From Flavobacterium bernardetii (GTDB taxonomy: Bacteria > Bacteroidota > Bacteroidia > Flavobacteriales > Flavobacteriaceae): a DNA stretch of 64,000 nucleotides. Below the pieces are notes generated by a model. It did no database searches and was not told the DNA's origin. It was given only the letters and a program-made list of their open reading frames with translations. The stretch spans positions 243,186 through 307,185 of the forward strand of contig NZ_JAANOQ010000002.1 in the NCBI RefSeq assembly GCF_011305415.1, written 5' to 3'. Shown piece by piece: positions 27,148-35,479 of the stretch; positions within the stretch are counted from its first letter, which is position 1, and each line of letters starts with the position of its first letter. The translations under genes and the position numbers were made by a program.

Positions 27148-27765
27148 TTAAAAATCAGAACCCGTAAATAAACTCTGATTCACTTCGTCAATATAAGTCA
27201 AAATTTCTTCTTTACCCAAAGTGCTTTCGGCAGAAGTTACAAAATATTGAGGCATTTCTGCCCAATCATTTGCTAGTAAATTTTTCTTATATGCTTCCAC
27301 ATGTTTGTGAATATGCGTTTTTCCTAACTTGTCCGCTTTCGTAAAAACAATACAAAACGGAATTTCGCTTTCTCCTAAATATTCAATAAACTCGGTGTCA
27401 ATTTTTTGTGGTTCATGTCTAATATCGACTAAAACAAACGCACAAATTAATTGTTCTCTCGTTTCAAAATAGTCCGTAATAAATTGCTGAAATTTCGCTT
27501 TTGTCGTTTTCGAAACTTTCGCATAACCATAACCAGGTAAGTCGACTAAATGCCAGTTTTTGTTAATTAAAAAATGATTAATTAACTGTGTTTTTCCGGG
27601 TCTTCCAGAAGTTTTAGCTAGGTTTTTATGGTTGGTAATCATGTTAATTAACGACGATTTTCCAACATTAGATCTTCCAATAAAAGCATATTCCGGAATT
27701 CTGTCTTTCGGACATTTTTCCACTTCGGAATTACTAATTACAAATTCTGCGGTATTAATTTTCAT
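27148..27765 (-). CDS. engB: Ribosome-biogenesis GTPase EngB/YsxC/YihA
   Basis: A small GTPase needed for 50S ribosome assembly. I start it at ATG 27765 (205 aa, MKINTAEFVISN), the usual beginning, instead of the in-frame ATG at 27789 that adds 8 unrelated residues. G1 is GRSNVGKSS, G2 is in SGRPGKTQL, G3 is DLPGYG and G4 is TKADKL. Convergent with gpmI; upstream lies the hydrolase gene on the same strand, separated by about 100 bp with a REP-like element. Confidence 0.95.
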   Translation of the reverse strand: MKINTAEFVISNSEVEKCPKDRIPEYAFIGRSNVGKSSLINMITNHKNLAKTSGRPGKTQLINHFLINKNWHLVDLPGYGYAKVSKTTKAKFQQFITDYFETREQLICAFVLVDIRHEPQKIDTEFIEYLGESEIPFCIVFTKADKLGKTHIHKHVEAYKKNLLANDWAEMPQYFVTSAESTLGKEEILTYIDEVNQSLFTGSDF

Positions 27766-27831
27766 ATGTTTTAAAAAATTTAAAGCCACTCCAGAAGAAT
27801 GACTTTAATTATTATATTTTTTTTTCCTCTT

Positions 27832-27864
27832 GCTCTCTCTCTTTTGGAGAGGGTTGGGGTGAGG
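27832..27864. repeat. REP-like GC-richer element
   Basis: A short CT-run, the hairpin CTCTC/GAGAG, then GGGTTGGGGTGAGG, directly abutting the hydrolase stop codon at 27865. On the minus strand it reads CCTCACCCC-AACCCTCTCC, a motif I recognise as an interspersed repeat in many bacterial genomes, probably of the REP/RAYT type. GC content is above its surroundings. Confidence 0.6.
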
Positions 27865-28620
27865 CTATAATTTCTTTTCAGTTAACCATCCGTATAACAA
27901 TTCGTTAAATTGGTCTGGTTTTTCCATCATCGCTGCATGTCCACATTTGTCAATCCAGTATAAACTAGAATTCGGAAGCAATTTTTTAAATTCATCTGCC
28001 ACTTCTGGCGGTGTTACTTTATCTTGTTTTCCCCAAATAATACAAGTTGGTGCGTGCATTTTTGGTAAATCTTTTGCCATATTATGACGAATTGCACTTT
28101 TAGCAATCGTTAACGTTTTCAAAAGTTTAATTCTGTCGTTTACTGTAGCAAATACTTCGTCTATGATTTCTTTTGTTGCAATTTTCGGATCGTAAAATAC
28201 ATCTTCAGCTTTCTTTCTAATGTATTCATAATCACCACGTTTTGGGTAACTTTCACCCATCGCACTTTCATATAATCCTGAACTTCCAGTAATTACTAAA
28301 CCTCTAACCAATTCTGGATATTGTTTCGTAAAATACAAACCAATATGTCCTCCTAAAGAATTTCCAACTAAAATAACGCGTTCATACCCTTTAAAAGTGA
28401 TAAAATCTTTTACATATCTCGCAAATGCTTTCACATTTGTTTTTAATAAACTTTGCGTGTAAATAGGTAATTCCGGAATAATAACTTTGTATCCTTTTGA
28501 AGGAAAAAAATCAGCCACCCCATCAAAATTACTTAAACCACCCATTAATCCATGTAAAACAACTATCGGAGTGCCTTCTCCTGCTTCAAAATAGGTGTAT
28601 TTTTTCTCTTTCTTTATCAT
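27865..28620 (-). CDS. Alpha/beta hydrolase
   Basis: 251 residues, cytosolic. Oxyanion region LHGLMGG near 22-28, nucleophile elbow GNSLGG with Ser88, acidic residue in WGKQDKVTPP near 198 and His in KCGHAAMMEKP near 230: a full catalytic triad. It resembles the proline iminopeptidase/MhpC-like group, but the substrate cannot be predicted. Located upstream of engB on the same strand and divergent from mraZ. Confidence 0.85.
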   Translation of the reverse strand: MIKKEKKYTYFEAGEGTPIVVLHGLMGGLSNFDGVADFFPSKGYKVIIPELPIYTQSLLKTNVKAFARYVKDFITFKGYERVILVGNSLGGHIGLYFTKQYPELVRGLVITGSSGLYESAMGESYPKRGDYEYIRKKAEDVFYDPKIATKEIIDEVFATVNDRIKLLKTLTIAKSAIRHNMAKDLPKMHAPTCIIWGKQDKVTPPEVADEFKKLLPNSSLYWIDKCGHAAMMEKPDQFNELLYGWLTEKKL

Positions 28621-28875
28621 AAATGCTGTATCGTGTTCAAATATTCAATATTTACAAAAATACACAAATTTTTCACATTTGTTTCATATCACGCATTATT
28701 AAATTGTTTAACGGCTAAATGCCTTATGTTCAATTTGTTTCCGATATAAACAATATAATTTACATGGTTTTTCTAATCAAATAAAAATTAGTTAAAAACT
28801 TCTAATCTTCGTTAATAAGTGTGTTTTCTGATGCTAAGTGGGATTTATGTCTTTTTTGAGCAAAAACTTATTAAC

Positions 28876-28905
28876 AAAGTGGTAGTTTGTGGTAAAAAGT
28901 GGTAA
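28876..28905 (+). promoter_or_regulatory. MraZ operator: three tandem 10-bp repeats
   Basis: GTGGTA recurs at 28879, 28889 and 28899, exactly 10 bp apart, each preceded by an A/T triplet. E. coli MraZ binds TGGGA-type boxes separated by 5 nt (10-bp period), and Mycoplasma MraZ binds AAAGTG repeats; this array fits both. It overlaps the -33 region of the mraZ promoter, so autorepression is expected. Confidence 0.7.
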
Positions 28906-28914
28906 AATATTTTT

Positions 28915-28922
28915 TAAATTTG
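28915..28922 (+). promoter_or_regulatory. -7 box of the dcw promoter
   Basis: TAAATTTG matches TAnnTTTG. A TTTG at 28886-28889 could be the -33 element, with a longish 25-bp spacer that lies inside the MraZ repeats. Transcription would start near 28929, 20 nt before the mraZ start chosen here. Confidence 0.5.
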
Positions 28923-28948
28923 TCTCATTATTAATTCATTCAAAAAAG

Positions 28949-29419
28949 TTGAATACATTTTTAGGAACATACGAGTGTAAAGTCGATGCAAAAGGAAGGC
29001 TAATGGTGCCTGCGCCTCTCAAGAAGCAATTGGGCAATCTTGAGGAAGGTTTTGTGTTGAAGCGTTCTGTATTTCAACCTTGCTTGGAATTGTATCCAAT
29101 GAGCGAATGGAATAAAGTCATGCAAAAGATTAACAAGCTAAACCGATTTGTAAAAAAGAACAACGATTTCATCAGAGCCTTTACTGCTGGTGTGAAAATG
29201 GTTGAAATTGATGCAACTGGTAGGTTGTTAATTCCAAAAGATTTAGTGCTGTTTTCTAAAATAGATAAAGATATTGTGTTGTCCTCTGCGGTTTCAATTA
29301 TTGAAATTTGGGATAAAAATTTATACGAATCAGCTTTAGATAATGCAATGGTAGATTTCGCAGATTTGGCGGAAGAAGTAATGGGTAATCAAAATGAAGA
29401 CGAAGATGGAATATCATAA
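28949..29419 (+). CDS. mraZ: Transcriptional regulator MraZ
   Basis: Two SpoVT/AbrB-like DNA-binding repeats: GTYECKVDAKGRLMVPAPLK near the N-terminus and GVKMVEIDATGRLLIPKDL in the second half. I start it at TTG 28949 (156 aa), which aligns with the family start (NTFLGTYECKVD). An in-frame GTG at 28889 would lie inside the operator repeats and upstream of the promoter. MraZ represses the dcw operon in other bacteria. rsmH overlaps its 3' end. Confidence 0.93.
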   Translation: MNTFLGTYECKVDAKGRLMVPAPLKKQLGNLEEGFVLKRSVFQPCLELYPMSEWNKVMQKINKLNRFVKKNNDFIRAFTAGVKMVEIDATGRLLIPKDLVLFSKIDKDIVLSSAVSIIEIWDKNLYESALDNAMVDFADLAEEVMGNQNEDEDGIS

Positions 29420-30302
29420 TCCTGTACTTTTAAAAGAAACGGTGGAAGGTTTAAATATTAAGCCTGACGGAATATATGTAGATGTAACTTTCGGTGGCGG
29501 AGGACATTCACGAGAAATAATGAAACATTTAGGGCCAAACGGAAAATTGTTTGGTTTTGATCAAGATAAAGATGCATTAGCCAATACAATTGACGATGAA
29601 AGATTTGTTTTAATCAATGAAAATTTCCGATTCATAAAAAGATTTTTACGCTTTTATGGTGTAAAACAAGTGGATGGTATTTTAGGAGATTTCGGTGTTT
29701 CTTCTCATCAATTTGATGTGGCTGATAGAGGTTTTTCTACACGTTTTGACGGTGCTTTGGATATGAGAATGAATCAAAATGATACACTTTCAGCATTTGA
29801 AGTAATTAATGATTACGAAGAAAAAGAACTAAAACGTGTTTTTCTAGATTACGGAGAATTGAAAAATGGTGGTGCAATGGCAAATGTTATTGTTGCAGCC
29901 AGAGCCGATAAAAAAATCAAAAGTTCAGAAGAATTAAAAGAAGTTTTAGCGAGATTTTTACCTGGACATAAAGCCAATAAGATTTTAGCACAAATTTACC
30001 AAGCGATTCGTATTGAAGTAAATCAAGAAATTGAAGTACTAAAAGAATTTTTAACGCAAACTGAAGAATTATTAGTTTCTGGCGGAAGATTAAGCGTGAT
30101 TTCTTATCATTCTTTGGAAGACAGATTAGTAAAAAGATTCATTAGAAACGGAATGTTTGAAGGGGAACCAGAACGCGATTTCTTCGGAAATTTTGAAGTA
30201 CCTTTTAAAATTATCGAGAAATTAATTGTGCCTTCAGCTGCAGAAATAGAAATCAACAACAGAGCAAGAAGTGCAAAATTGCGTGTAGCTGAAAAAAAAT
30301 AA
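29406..30302 (+). CDS. rsmH: 16S rRNA m4C1402 methyltransferase RsmH
   Basis: Methylates N4 of C1402 in the ribosomal decoding centre. SAM motif VDVTFGGGGHS near residue 27 and the C-terminal SYHSLEDRLVKRF are diagnostic. I prefer ATG 29406 (298 aa, MEYHNPVLLKE) over ATG 29394, which adds four residues; either overlaps mraZ, so the two are translationally coupled. Ends at the start of ftsL with overlapping codons. Confidence 0.95.
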   Translation: MEYHNPVLLKETVEGLNIKPDGIYVDVTFGGGGHSREIMKHLGPNGKLFGFDQDKDALANTIDDERFVLINENFRFIKRFLRFYGVKQVDGILGDFGVSSHQFDVADRGFSTRFDGALDMRMNQNDTLSAFEVINDYEEKELKRVFLDYGELKNGGAMANVIVAARADKKIKSSEELKEVLARFLPGHKANKILAQIYQAIRIEVNQEIEVLKEFLTQTEELLVSGGRLSVISYHSLEDRLVKRFIRNGMFEGEPERDFFGNFEVPFKIIEKLIVPSAAEIEINNRARSAKLRVAEKK

Positions 30303-30661
30303 TGACAAAAGAAAGCAGTATATATAGTCTTTTAAAAGCGAAATTCTTAATTGATGATGACGCGCTTAAAACTTGGAAATTCATTATTTTCTTGTTTTCA
30401 TTGGCTATGTTAATGATTTATTTTAACCACAATTACGACGAAAAAAATTATAAAATCACAAGATTAACCAATGAAGTAAAAGAGTTGCGTTCCCGATTTG
30501 TAGATACGCGTTCCGAGTTAATGAAACTCAAAATGGAATCTACAATTTCTAAAAAAATGGAAGAAAGACAAATTTTACCTTCATCAGTTCCTCCAAAAAA
30601 AATCGTAATACATAAACCAGAAGAAAAAAGCTTTTTCGATAAATTAAAAATATGGCAGTAA
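30302..30661 (+). CDS. ftsL: FtsL-like cell-division protein
   Basis: 119 residues with one membrane helix at about 26-45 and a following heptad-rich coiled coil (DEKNYKITRLTNEVKELRSR), the FtsL layout. Sequence conservation in this family is low, so the call rests on topology and on its place between rsmH and the PBP gene. It should bridge FtsQ-like and PBP3 proteins at the septum. Overlaps both neighbours by 1 and 10 bp. Confidence 0.82.
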   Translation: MTKESSIYSLLKAKFLIDDDALKTWKFIIFLFSLAMLMIYFNHNYDEKNYKITRLTNEVKELRSRFVDTRSELMKLKMESTISKKMEERQILPSSVPPKKIVIHKPEEKSFFDKLKIWQ

Positions 30662-32643
30662 AAAAAGATAACATCATTTCATATAGACTCACTCTTGTAG
30701 TAGTCTGTGTTTTTGCGTTTTCTCTTGCCATTGCTGTAAAATTGTTCAATATCCAATGGGTTGGAGGAGATTATTACAGAAATTTAGCGAAACAACGAAC
30801 GGTTAAAAACTTCGATATTCCTGCTAATAAAGGAAATATTTATTCGTCTGACGGAAGTTTGTTAGCCACCTCTATTCCGGAATATACCATTCGTTTTGAT
30901 GCTGTTGCGCCTTCAGATGAAAATTTTGAAAAAAATTATGTTGCTCTATCGGATTCGTTAGCAAGACTTTTAGGAAAACCTTCTGGGGAATTTCAAAGAG
31001 AGTTGAGAAAAGCGAAAAACACAAAAAACAGATATTTTTTAGTCGCTAGAAAATTGAGCTTCACAGAATATATGCGAATTAAAAAATTCCCATTATTCAA
31101 ATTAGGCGCGAATAAAGGCGGAATCATCACGGAGCAACAAACGGTGCGTAAACATCCAGTCGGATTAATTGCCAACAGAACAATTGGATACGAACGCGAT
31201 GGGAATCAGGGAAAAGGTTTAGAATACGCCTTTCGTAAATATTTAAACGGAACAAACGGTCATCATTGGATGCAAAAAATTGCAAAAAATCAGTGGAAAC
31301 CTATTTCTGATGTCAATGAATTAGATCCAGTTGATGGTTATGATATTATTTCAACTATTGATGTTTTTATTCAAGATATTGCACATCATGCTTTATTAAA
31401 ACAATTAGAATTATACGAAGCAGATCACGGTTGTGTAGTGGTTATGGAAACTAAAACAGGAGAAGTAAAAGCGATTTCCAATTTAGGTAGAGCAGAAGAT
31501 GGTTCGTATTTTGAAACGCAAAATTATGCGGTTGCCGAATCTCATGAACCAGGTTCAACTTTCAAATTATTAGATTTAATAGCACTTCTTGATGATAAAA
31601 AAGTAGATACTTCTAAAGTGTATAATACTAATGGTGGAATTATCACTATCAGAAATAGAAAAGTAAAAGATTCACATGATGGCGGTTACGGAAGTATTTC
31701 TTTAGCACGTGGATTTGAAGTGTCTTCTAACACGGTTTTAGTACAAGCGGTTCAAGAAAATTATAAAAATAATCCAAAGCAATTTACTGACAGATTAAGC
31801 AGTTACGGATTAAATGGGAAAATCGGAATTCAATTATTAGGAGAAGGAAAATCATACATTCCACAACCTGGAACCGATAATTGGAACGCACTTTCATTGC
31901 CTTGGATGGCTTATGGTTATGGAGTTTCAATGACGCCATTACAAACTTTAACTATTTATAACGGAATCGCGAATAACGGAAAAATGATTAAACCGATTTT
32001 CGTTAAAGAAATTAAAGAATGGAATAAAACGATTAAAAAATACGAAGCTGAGGTTATTAACGAAAAAATGTGTTCAGATGAAGCATTGGCTAAAGTGAAA
32101 GCAGTTTTAGCAAATGTGGTAAAAAAAGGAACGGGAAGTAAATTGTATTCTAAAGATTTTTCAATGGCTGGTAAAACCGGAACGGCTCAAGTAAATTACA
32201 GTAAAGGAAAAGAACACATGTATTATGCTTCTTCATTTGTAGGCTATTTTCCAGCTGATAATCCTAAATATTCTTGCATCATTGTGGTTCATAAACCCAA
32301 TACGTCATTGAATAATTATTACGGAGCAGATGTGGCCGGACCAGTTTTTAAACGTATCGCACAAAAAATATTTACAGATGTTCCCAACACAAACAAGTTT
32401 AAAAGCATCAAATTAAAAAATGCAAAGCAAGATGTTTTGTATGCAGAATATGAAAAAAAATCGCAAGGAAATACTAATAAAATTCCCAATGTAAAAGGAA
32501 TGGCGGGAATGGATGCCGTTTCCTTATTAGAGAATTTAGGATTGAAAGTGAAGTTTATTGGTGTGGGAAAAGTGAAAAAACAATCTATCAATCCAGGTGA
32601 AATTTTTAAGAAAAATCAAACTATAACTATAGAATTATCGTGA
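30652..32643 (+). CDS. ftsI: Division-specific penicillin-binding protein (transpeptidase) with PASTA domain
   Basis: Septal class B PBP, 663 aa. Short cytoplasmic tail, one membrane helix (about 13-33), dimerisation domain, then the transpeptidase: SxxK in EPGSTFKLLD, SxN in SSNTVLVQ, and KTGTAQV. The last 60 residues (NKIPNVKGMAGMDAVSLLEN onward) are a PASTA domain, more usual in Gram-positive division PBPs but common in Bacteroidota. Overlaps ftsL by 10 bp and murE by 4 bp. Confidence 0.95.
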   Translation: MAVKKDNIISYRLTLVVVCVFAFSLAIAVKLFNIQWVGGDYYRNLAKQRTVKNFDIPANKGNIYSSDGSLLATSIPEYTIRFDAVAPSDENFEKNYVALSDSLARLLGKPSGEFQRELRKAKNTKNRYFLVARKLSFTEYMRIKKFPLFKLGANKGGIITEQQTVRKHPVGLIANRTIGYERDGNQGKGLEYAFRKYLNGTNGHHWMQKIAKNQWKPISDVNELDPVDGYDIISTIDVFIQDIAHHALLKQLELYEADHGCVVVMETKTGEVKAISNLGRAEDGSYFETQNYAVAESHEPGSTFKLLDLIALLDDKKVDTSKVYNTNGGIITIRNRKVKDSHDGGYGSISLARGFEVSSNTVLVQAVQENYKNNPKQFTDRLSSYGLNGKIGIQLLGEGKSYIPQPGTDNWNALSLPWMAYGYGVSMTPLQTLTIYNGIANNGKMIKPIFVKEIKEWNKTIKKYEAEVINEKMCSDEALAKVKAVLANVVKKGTGSKLYSKDFSMAGKTGTAQVNYSKGKEHMYYASSFVGYFPADNPKYSCIIVVHKPNTSLNNYYGADVAGPVFKRIAQKIFTDVPNTNKFKSIKLKNAKQDVLYAEYEKKSQGNTNKIPNVKGMAGMDAVSLLENLGLKVKFIGVGKVKKQSINPGEIFKKNQTITIELS

Positions 32644-34103
32644 ACATATTAAAAGACATATTATATAAAGTTACGATTGAAGCGGTTCACGGTTCAACGG
32701 ATTTGCCTATTGAAAAAATCGAGTTCGATTCTAGAAAAGTTTCCAACAACGATGTTTTTGTAGCGATAAAAGGTTCGCTTTCTGATGGTCATCAATTTAT
32801 TGATAAAGCGATTTCATTAGGAGCTTCAGTTGTGGTTTGTGAAGATTTACCAGCAACATTATTAGAAAATATCACGTATGTAAAAGTGCAAAATTCTAAT
32901 CAAGCCTTATCGTTTTTAGCGGCGAATTATTACAATAATCCATCGCAAAAATTAAAATTAATCGGAATTACAGGAACAAATGGAAAAACAACAATTGCTT
33001 CGTTACTGTATCAAATGTTTAAAAAAGCAGGTTATAAAGTAGGCTTATTGTCGACCGTAAAAATTATGGTGGATGAAGTAGAATATAAGGCCACACATAC
33101 AACTCCAGATTCGTTAACGATCAATCAGTATTTGGATGAAATGGTGGAAGTTGGGTGCGAATTCTGTTTTATGGAAGTTTCTTCACACGGGATTCACCAA
33201 AAACGCACCGAATCTTTACATTTTGAAGGTGGTGTGTTTACGAATTTATCGCACGATCATTTAGATTATCACGATACGTTTGCAGAATATAGAGATGTAA
33301 AAAAATCGTTTTTCGATAGTTTGCCAAAATCAGCTTTCGCTATAACGAATGTTGATGACAAAAACGGAATAGTCATGCTTCAAAATACGGTTGCCAGAAA
33401 AAGGACGTATGCCTTGAAAACGTATGCCGATTTTAAAGCACAAGTTTTAGAAAATCAATTATCAGGATTGGTTTTAAAAATTAATAACGATGAGGTTTGG
33501 ACGAAATTAATCGGTTCCTTCAATGCCTATAATTTATTAGCCATTTATGGCGTGGCGCTAGAATTAGGAATAGAAAGTAATGAAGCGTTACGCTTATTGT
33601 CAGAATTAGAAAGTGTTTCTGGACGTTTTCAATTTATCATTTCTGAATCTAAAATCACAGCAATTGTCGATTATGCTCATACACCAGATGCTTTAGAAAA
33701 TGTTCTAAAAACGATTGAAGACATTCGTACCAAAAACGAACAATTAATAACAATTGTAGGTTGCGGTGGCGATAGAGATAAAACAAAACGACCAATTATG
33801 GCCAACATCGCAGCTTCATTAAGCGACAAAGCTATTTTTACAGCAGACAATCCAAGAACTGAAAATCCTCAAACGATTATCGAAGAAATGGAAGCTGGAG
33901 TGGAAGGTCAGAATTTCAAAAAAACAATATCAATTCTTGATAGAAAGCAAGCAATAAAAACGGCTTGTCAAATGGCAAATCCAGGCGATATTATTTTAAT
34001 TGCAGGAAAAGGCCACGAAACCTATCAAGAAATAAACGGGGTGCGTCACGATTTTGATGACATGCAAATCGTACAAGAATTATTAAAACAATTAGAAAAA
34101 TAG
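32640..34103 (+). CDS. murE: UDP-MurNAc-tripeptide synthetase MurE
   Basis: Adds the third amino acid to UDP-MurNAc-L-Ala-D-Glu. 487 aa. P-loop GITGTNGKTT near 110. The motif DNPR (TADNPRTENP) is the signature of enzymes that add meso-diaminopimelate. GTG start at 32640 shares bases with the PBP stop (GTGA). The stop codon is the first part of a heptamer array. Confidence 0.95.
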   Translation: MNILKDILYKVTIEAVHGSTDLPIEKIEFDSRKVSNNDVFVAIKGSLSDGHQFIDKAISLGASVVVCEDLPATLLENITYVKVQNSNQALSFLAANYYNNPSQKLKLIGITGTNGKTTIASLLYQMFKKAGYKVGLLSTVKIMVDEVEYKATHTTPDSLTINQYLDEMVEVGCEFCFMEVSSHGIHQKRTESLHFEGGVFTNLSHDHLDYHDTFAEYRDVKKSFFDSLPKSAFAITNVDDKNGIVMLQNTVARKRTYALKTYADFKAQVLENQLSGLVLKINNDEVWTKLIGSFNAYNLLAIYGVALELGIESNEALRLLSELESVSGRFQFIISESKITAIVDYAHTPDALENVLKTIEDIRTKNEQLITIVGCGGDRDKTKRPIMANIAASLSDKAIFTADNPRTENPQTIIEEMEAGVEGQNFKKTISILDRKQAIKTACQMANPGDIILIAGKGHETYQEINGVRHDFDDMQIVQELLKQLEK

Positions 34104-34140
34104 TAAATAGTAAATAGTAAAGAGTGAATAGTAAAGAGTG
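34102..34140. repeat. Heptamer array overlapping the murE stop (5.5 units)
   Basis: Five full units of AGTRAAK plus a partial one, starting inside the TAG stop codon of murE. Downstream, 34161-34203 holds looser ACCTTTTAA-type repeats of 7-9 bp, so nearly the whole 108-bp murE-mraY gap is repetitive. Confidence 0.85.
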
Positions 34141-34211
34141 TAATTGATGCGGGTAAACTTACCTAAAACCTTTTAAACCTATAAACTTTTAACCTTTTAA
34201 ACCCAAAAATT

Positions 34212-35432
34212 ATGTTATACTACATCTTTAAATACTTAGACGAAGCGTACAATTTGCCAGGAGCGGGTCTGTTTCAATATATTACTTTCCGTTCAGGAAT
34301 GGCTGTGATTTTATCGTTGCTAATTTCTACCATTTACGGGAAAAGAATTATTGGTTATTTAAGAAACAAACAAGTTGGTGAAACAGTTCGCGAGCTTGGT
34401 TTAGATGGTCAAGTACAAAAAGCAGGAACACCAACAATGGGTGGATTAATTATTATTTTGGCAACGCTAGTTCCTGTTTTATTATTAGCAAAGTTGGATA
34501 ATATTTACATCATTCTACTTTTAGTGACTACAGTATGGATGGGAAGTATTGGTTTCTTAGACGATTATATAAAAATTTTCAAAAAAGATAAAGATGGTTT
34601 AAAAGGACGTTTCAAAGTTATTGGTCAAATTGGTTTAGGAATTATTGTGGGTGCGACATTATACTTTCATCCAAGTGTTACTATTAAAGATGACGTAGTT
34701 CTTAAAAAACAAGGAATTGAAACGGTAATAAAATCGACTTCTCCAGAAGTAAAATCAATGGAAACAACCATTCCGTTTGTAAAAAATAATACGTTTGATT
34801 ACGCAGAAGTATTATCATTTATGGGTGATGATTATCAAAAATGGGCTTGGTTGATTTTTATTCCAGTTGTAATTTTTATTATTACAGCTGTTTCAAATGG
34901 TGCCAATTTAACGGACGGAATTGACGGTTTAGCCGCAGGAACTTCTGCCATTTCAGTGTTAGTTTTAGGGATTTTTACTTTCGTTTCGGGTAACATTATT
35001 TTTTCTAATTATTTGAATATTATGTACATCCCAAATTCGGGAGAAATGACCATTTATATTGCAGCTTTCGTAGGAGCATTAATCGGTTTCTTGTGGTACA
35101 ACACGTATCCAGCAACTGTTTTTATGGGCGATACAGGAAGTTTAACCATTGGTGGAATTATAGCAGTAATCGCTATTGCGGTTCGTAAGGAATTAATGAT
35201 TCCGGTTTTATGTGGAATTTTCTTAGCGGAAAACTTCTCCGTGGTTTTACAAGTGGCCTATTTTAAATACACAAAAAAGAAATTCGGCGAAGGACGTCGC
35301 ATTTTCTTAATGTCGCCGTTGCATCATCATTACCAGAAAAAAGGATATCATGAAAGTAAAATCGTAACACGTTTCTGGATTGTAGCTATCATATTGGCCA
35401 TTTTCTCATTAGTATCATTAAAGCTACGTTAA
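34212..35432 (+). CDS. mraY: Phospho-N-acetylmuramoyl-pentapeptide transferase MraY
   Basis: Integral-membrane enzyme that makes lipid I. 406 aa with about ten helices, DDYIKIFKK and LTDGIDGLA as the catalytic Asp motifs, and [14 protein letters not shown] near the end. A loop of about 55 residues (roughly 158-215, [17 protein letters not shown]...) is longer than in E. coli (360 aa); such an insertion is typical of Bacteroidota MraY. Confidence 0.96.
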   Translation: MLYYIFKYLDEAYNLPGAGLFQYITFRSGMAVILSLLISTIYGKRIIGYLRNKQVGETVRELGLDGQVQKAGTPTMGGLIIILATLVPVLLLAKLDNIYIILLLVTTVWMGSIGFLDDYIKIFKKDKDGLKGRFKVIGQIGLGIIVGATLYFHPSVTIKDDVVLKKQGIETVIKSTSPEVKSMETTIPFVKNNTFDYAEVLSFMGDDYQKWAWLIFIPVVIFIITAVSNGANLTDGIDGLAAGTSAISVLVLGIFTFVSGNIIFSNYLNIMYIPNSGEMTIYIAAFVGALIGFLWYNTYPATVFMGDTGSLTIGGIIAVIAIAVRKELMIPVLCGIFLAENFSVVLQVAYFKYTKKKFGEGRRIFLMSPLHHHYQKKGYHESKIVTRFWIVAIILAIFSLVSLKLR

Positions 35433-35437
35433 TGGAA

Positions 35438-35479
35438 GTCATTAATCGTAAATCATTAATCGTAAATCGTAAATAGAAA
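35438..35479. repeat. Heptamer array between mraY and murD (6 units)
   Basis: Six 7-bp units of the type ATCRTWA fill 35438-35479, from 6 bp after the mraY stop exactly up to the murD ATG at 35480, replacing the normal leader sequence. Confidence 0.85.

Larger units (their letters stand above)
28621..28948. other. Divergent intergenic region upstream of the dcw cluster
   Basis: 328 bp without a gene. The left half is AT-rich with nothing recognisable. The right end contains three 10-bp MraZ-type repeats and a TAAATTTG promoter box. Single AAGTG words at 28817 and 28836 may be weaker sites of the same kind. Confidence 0.6.
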
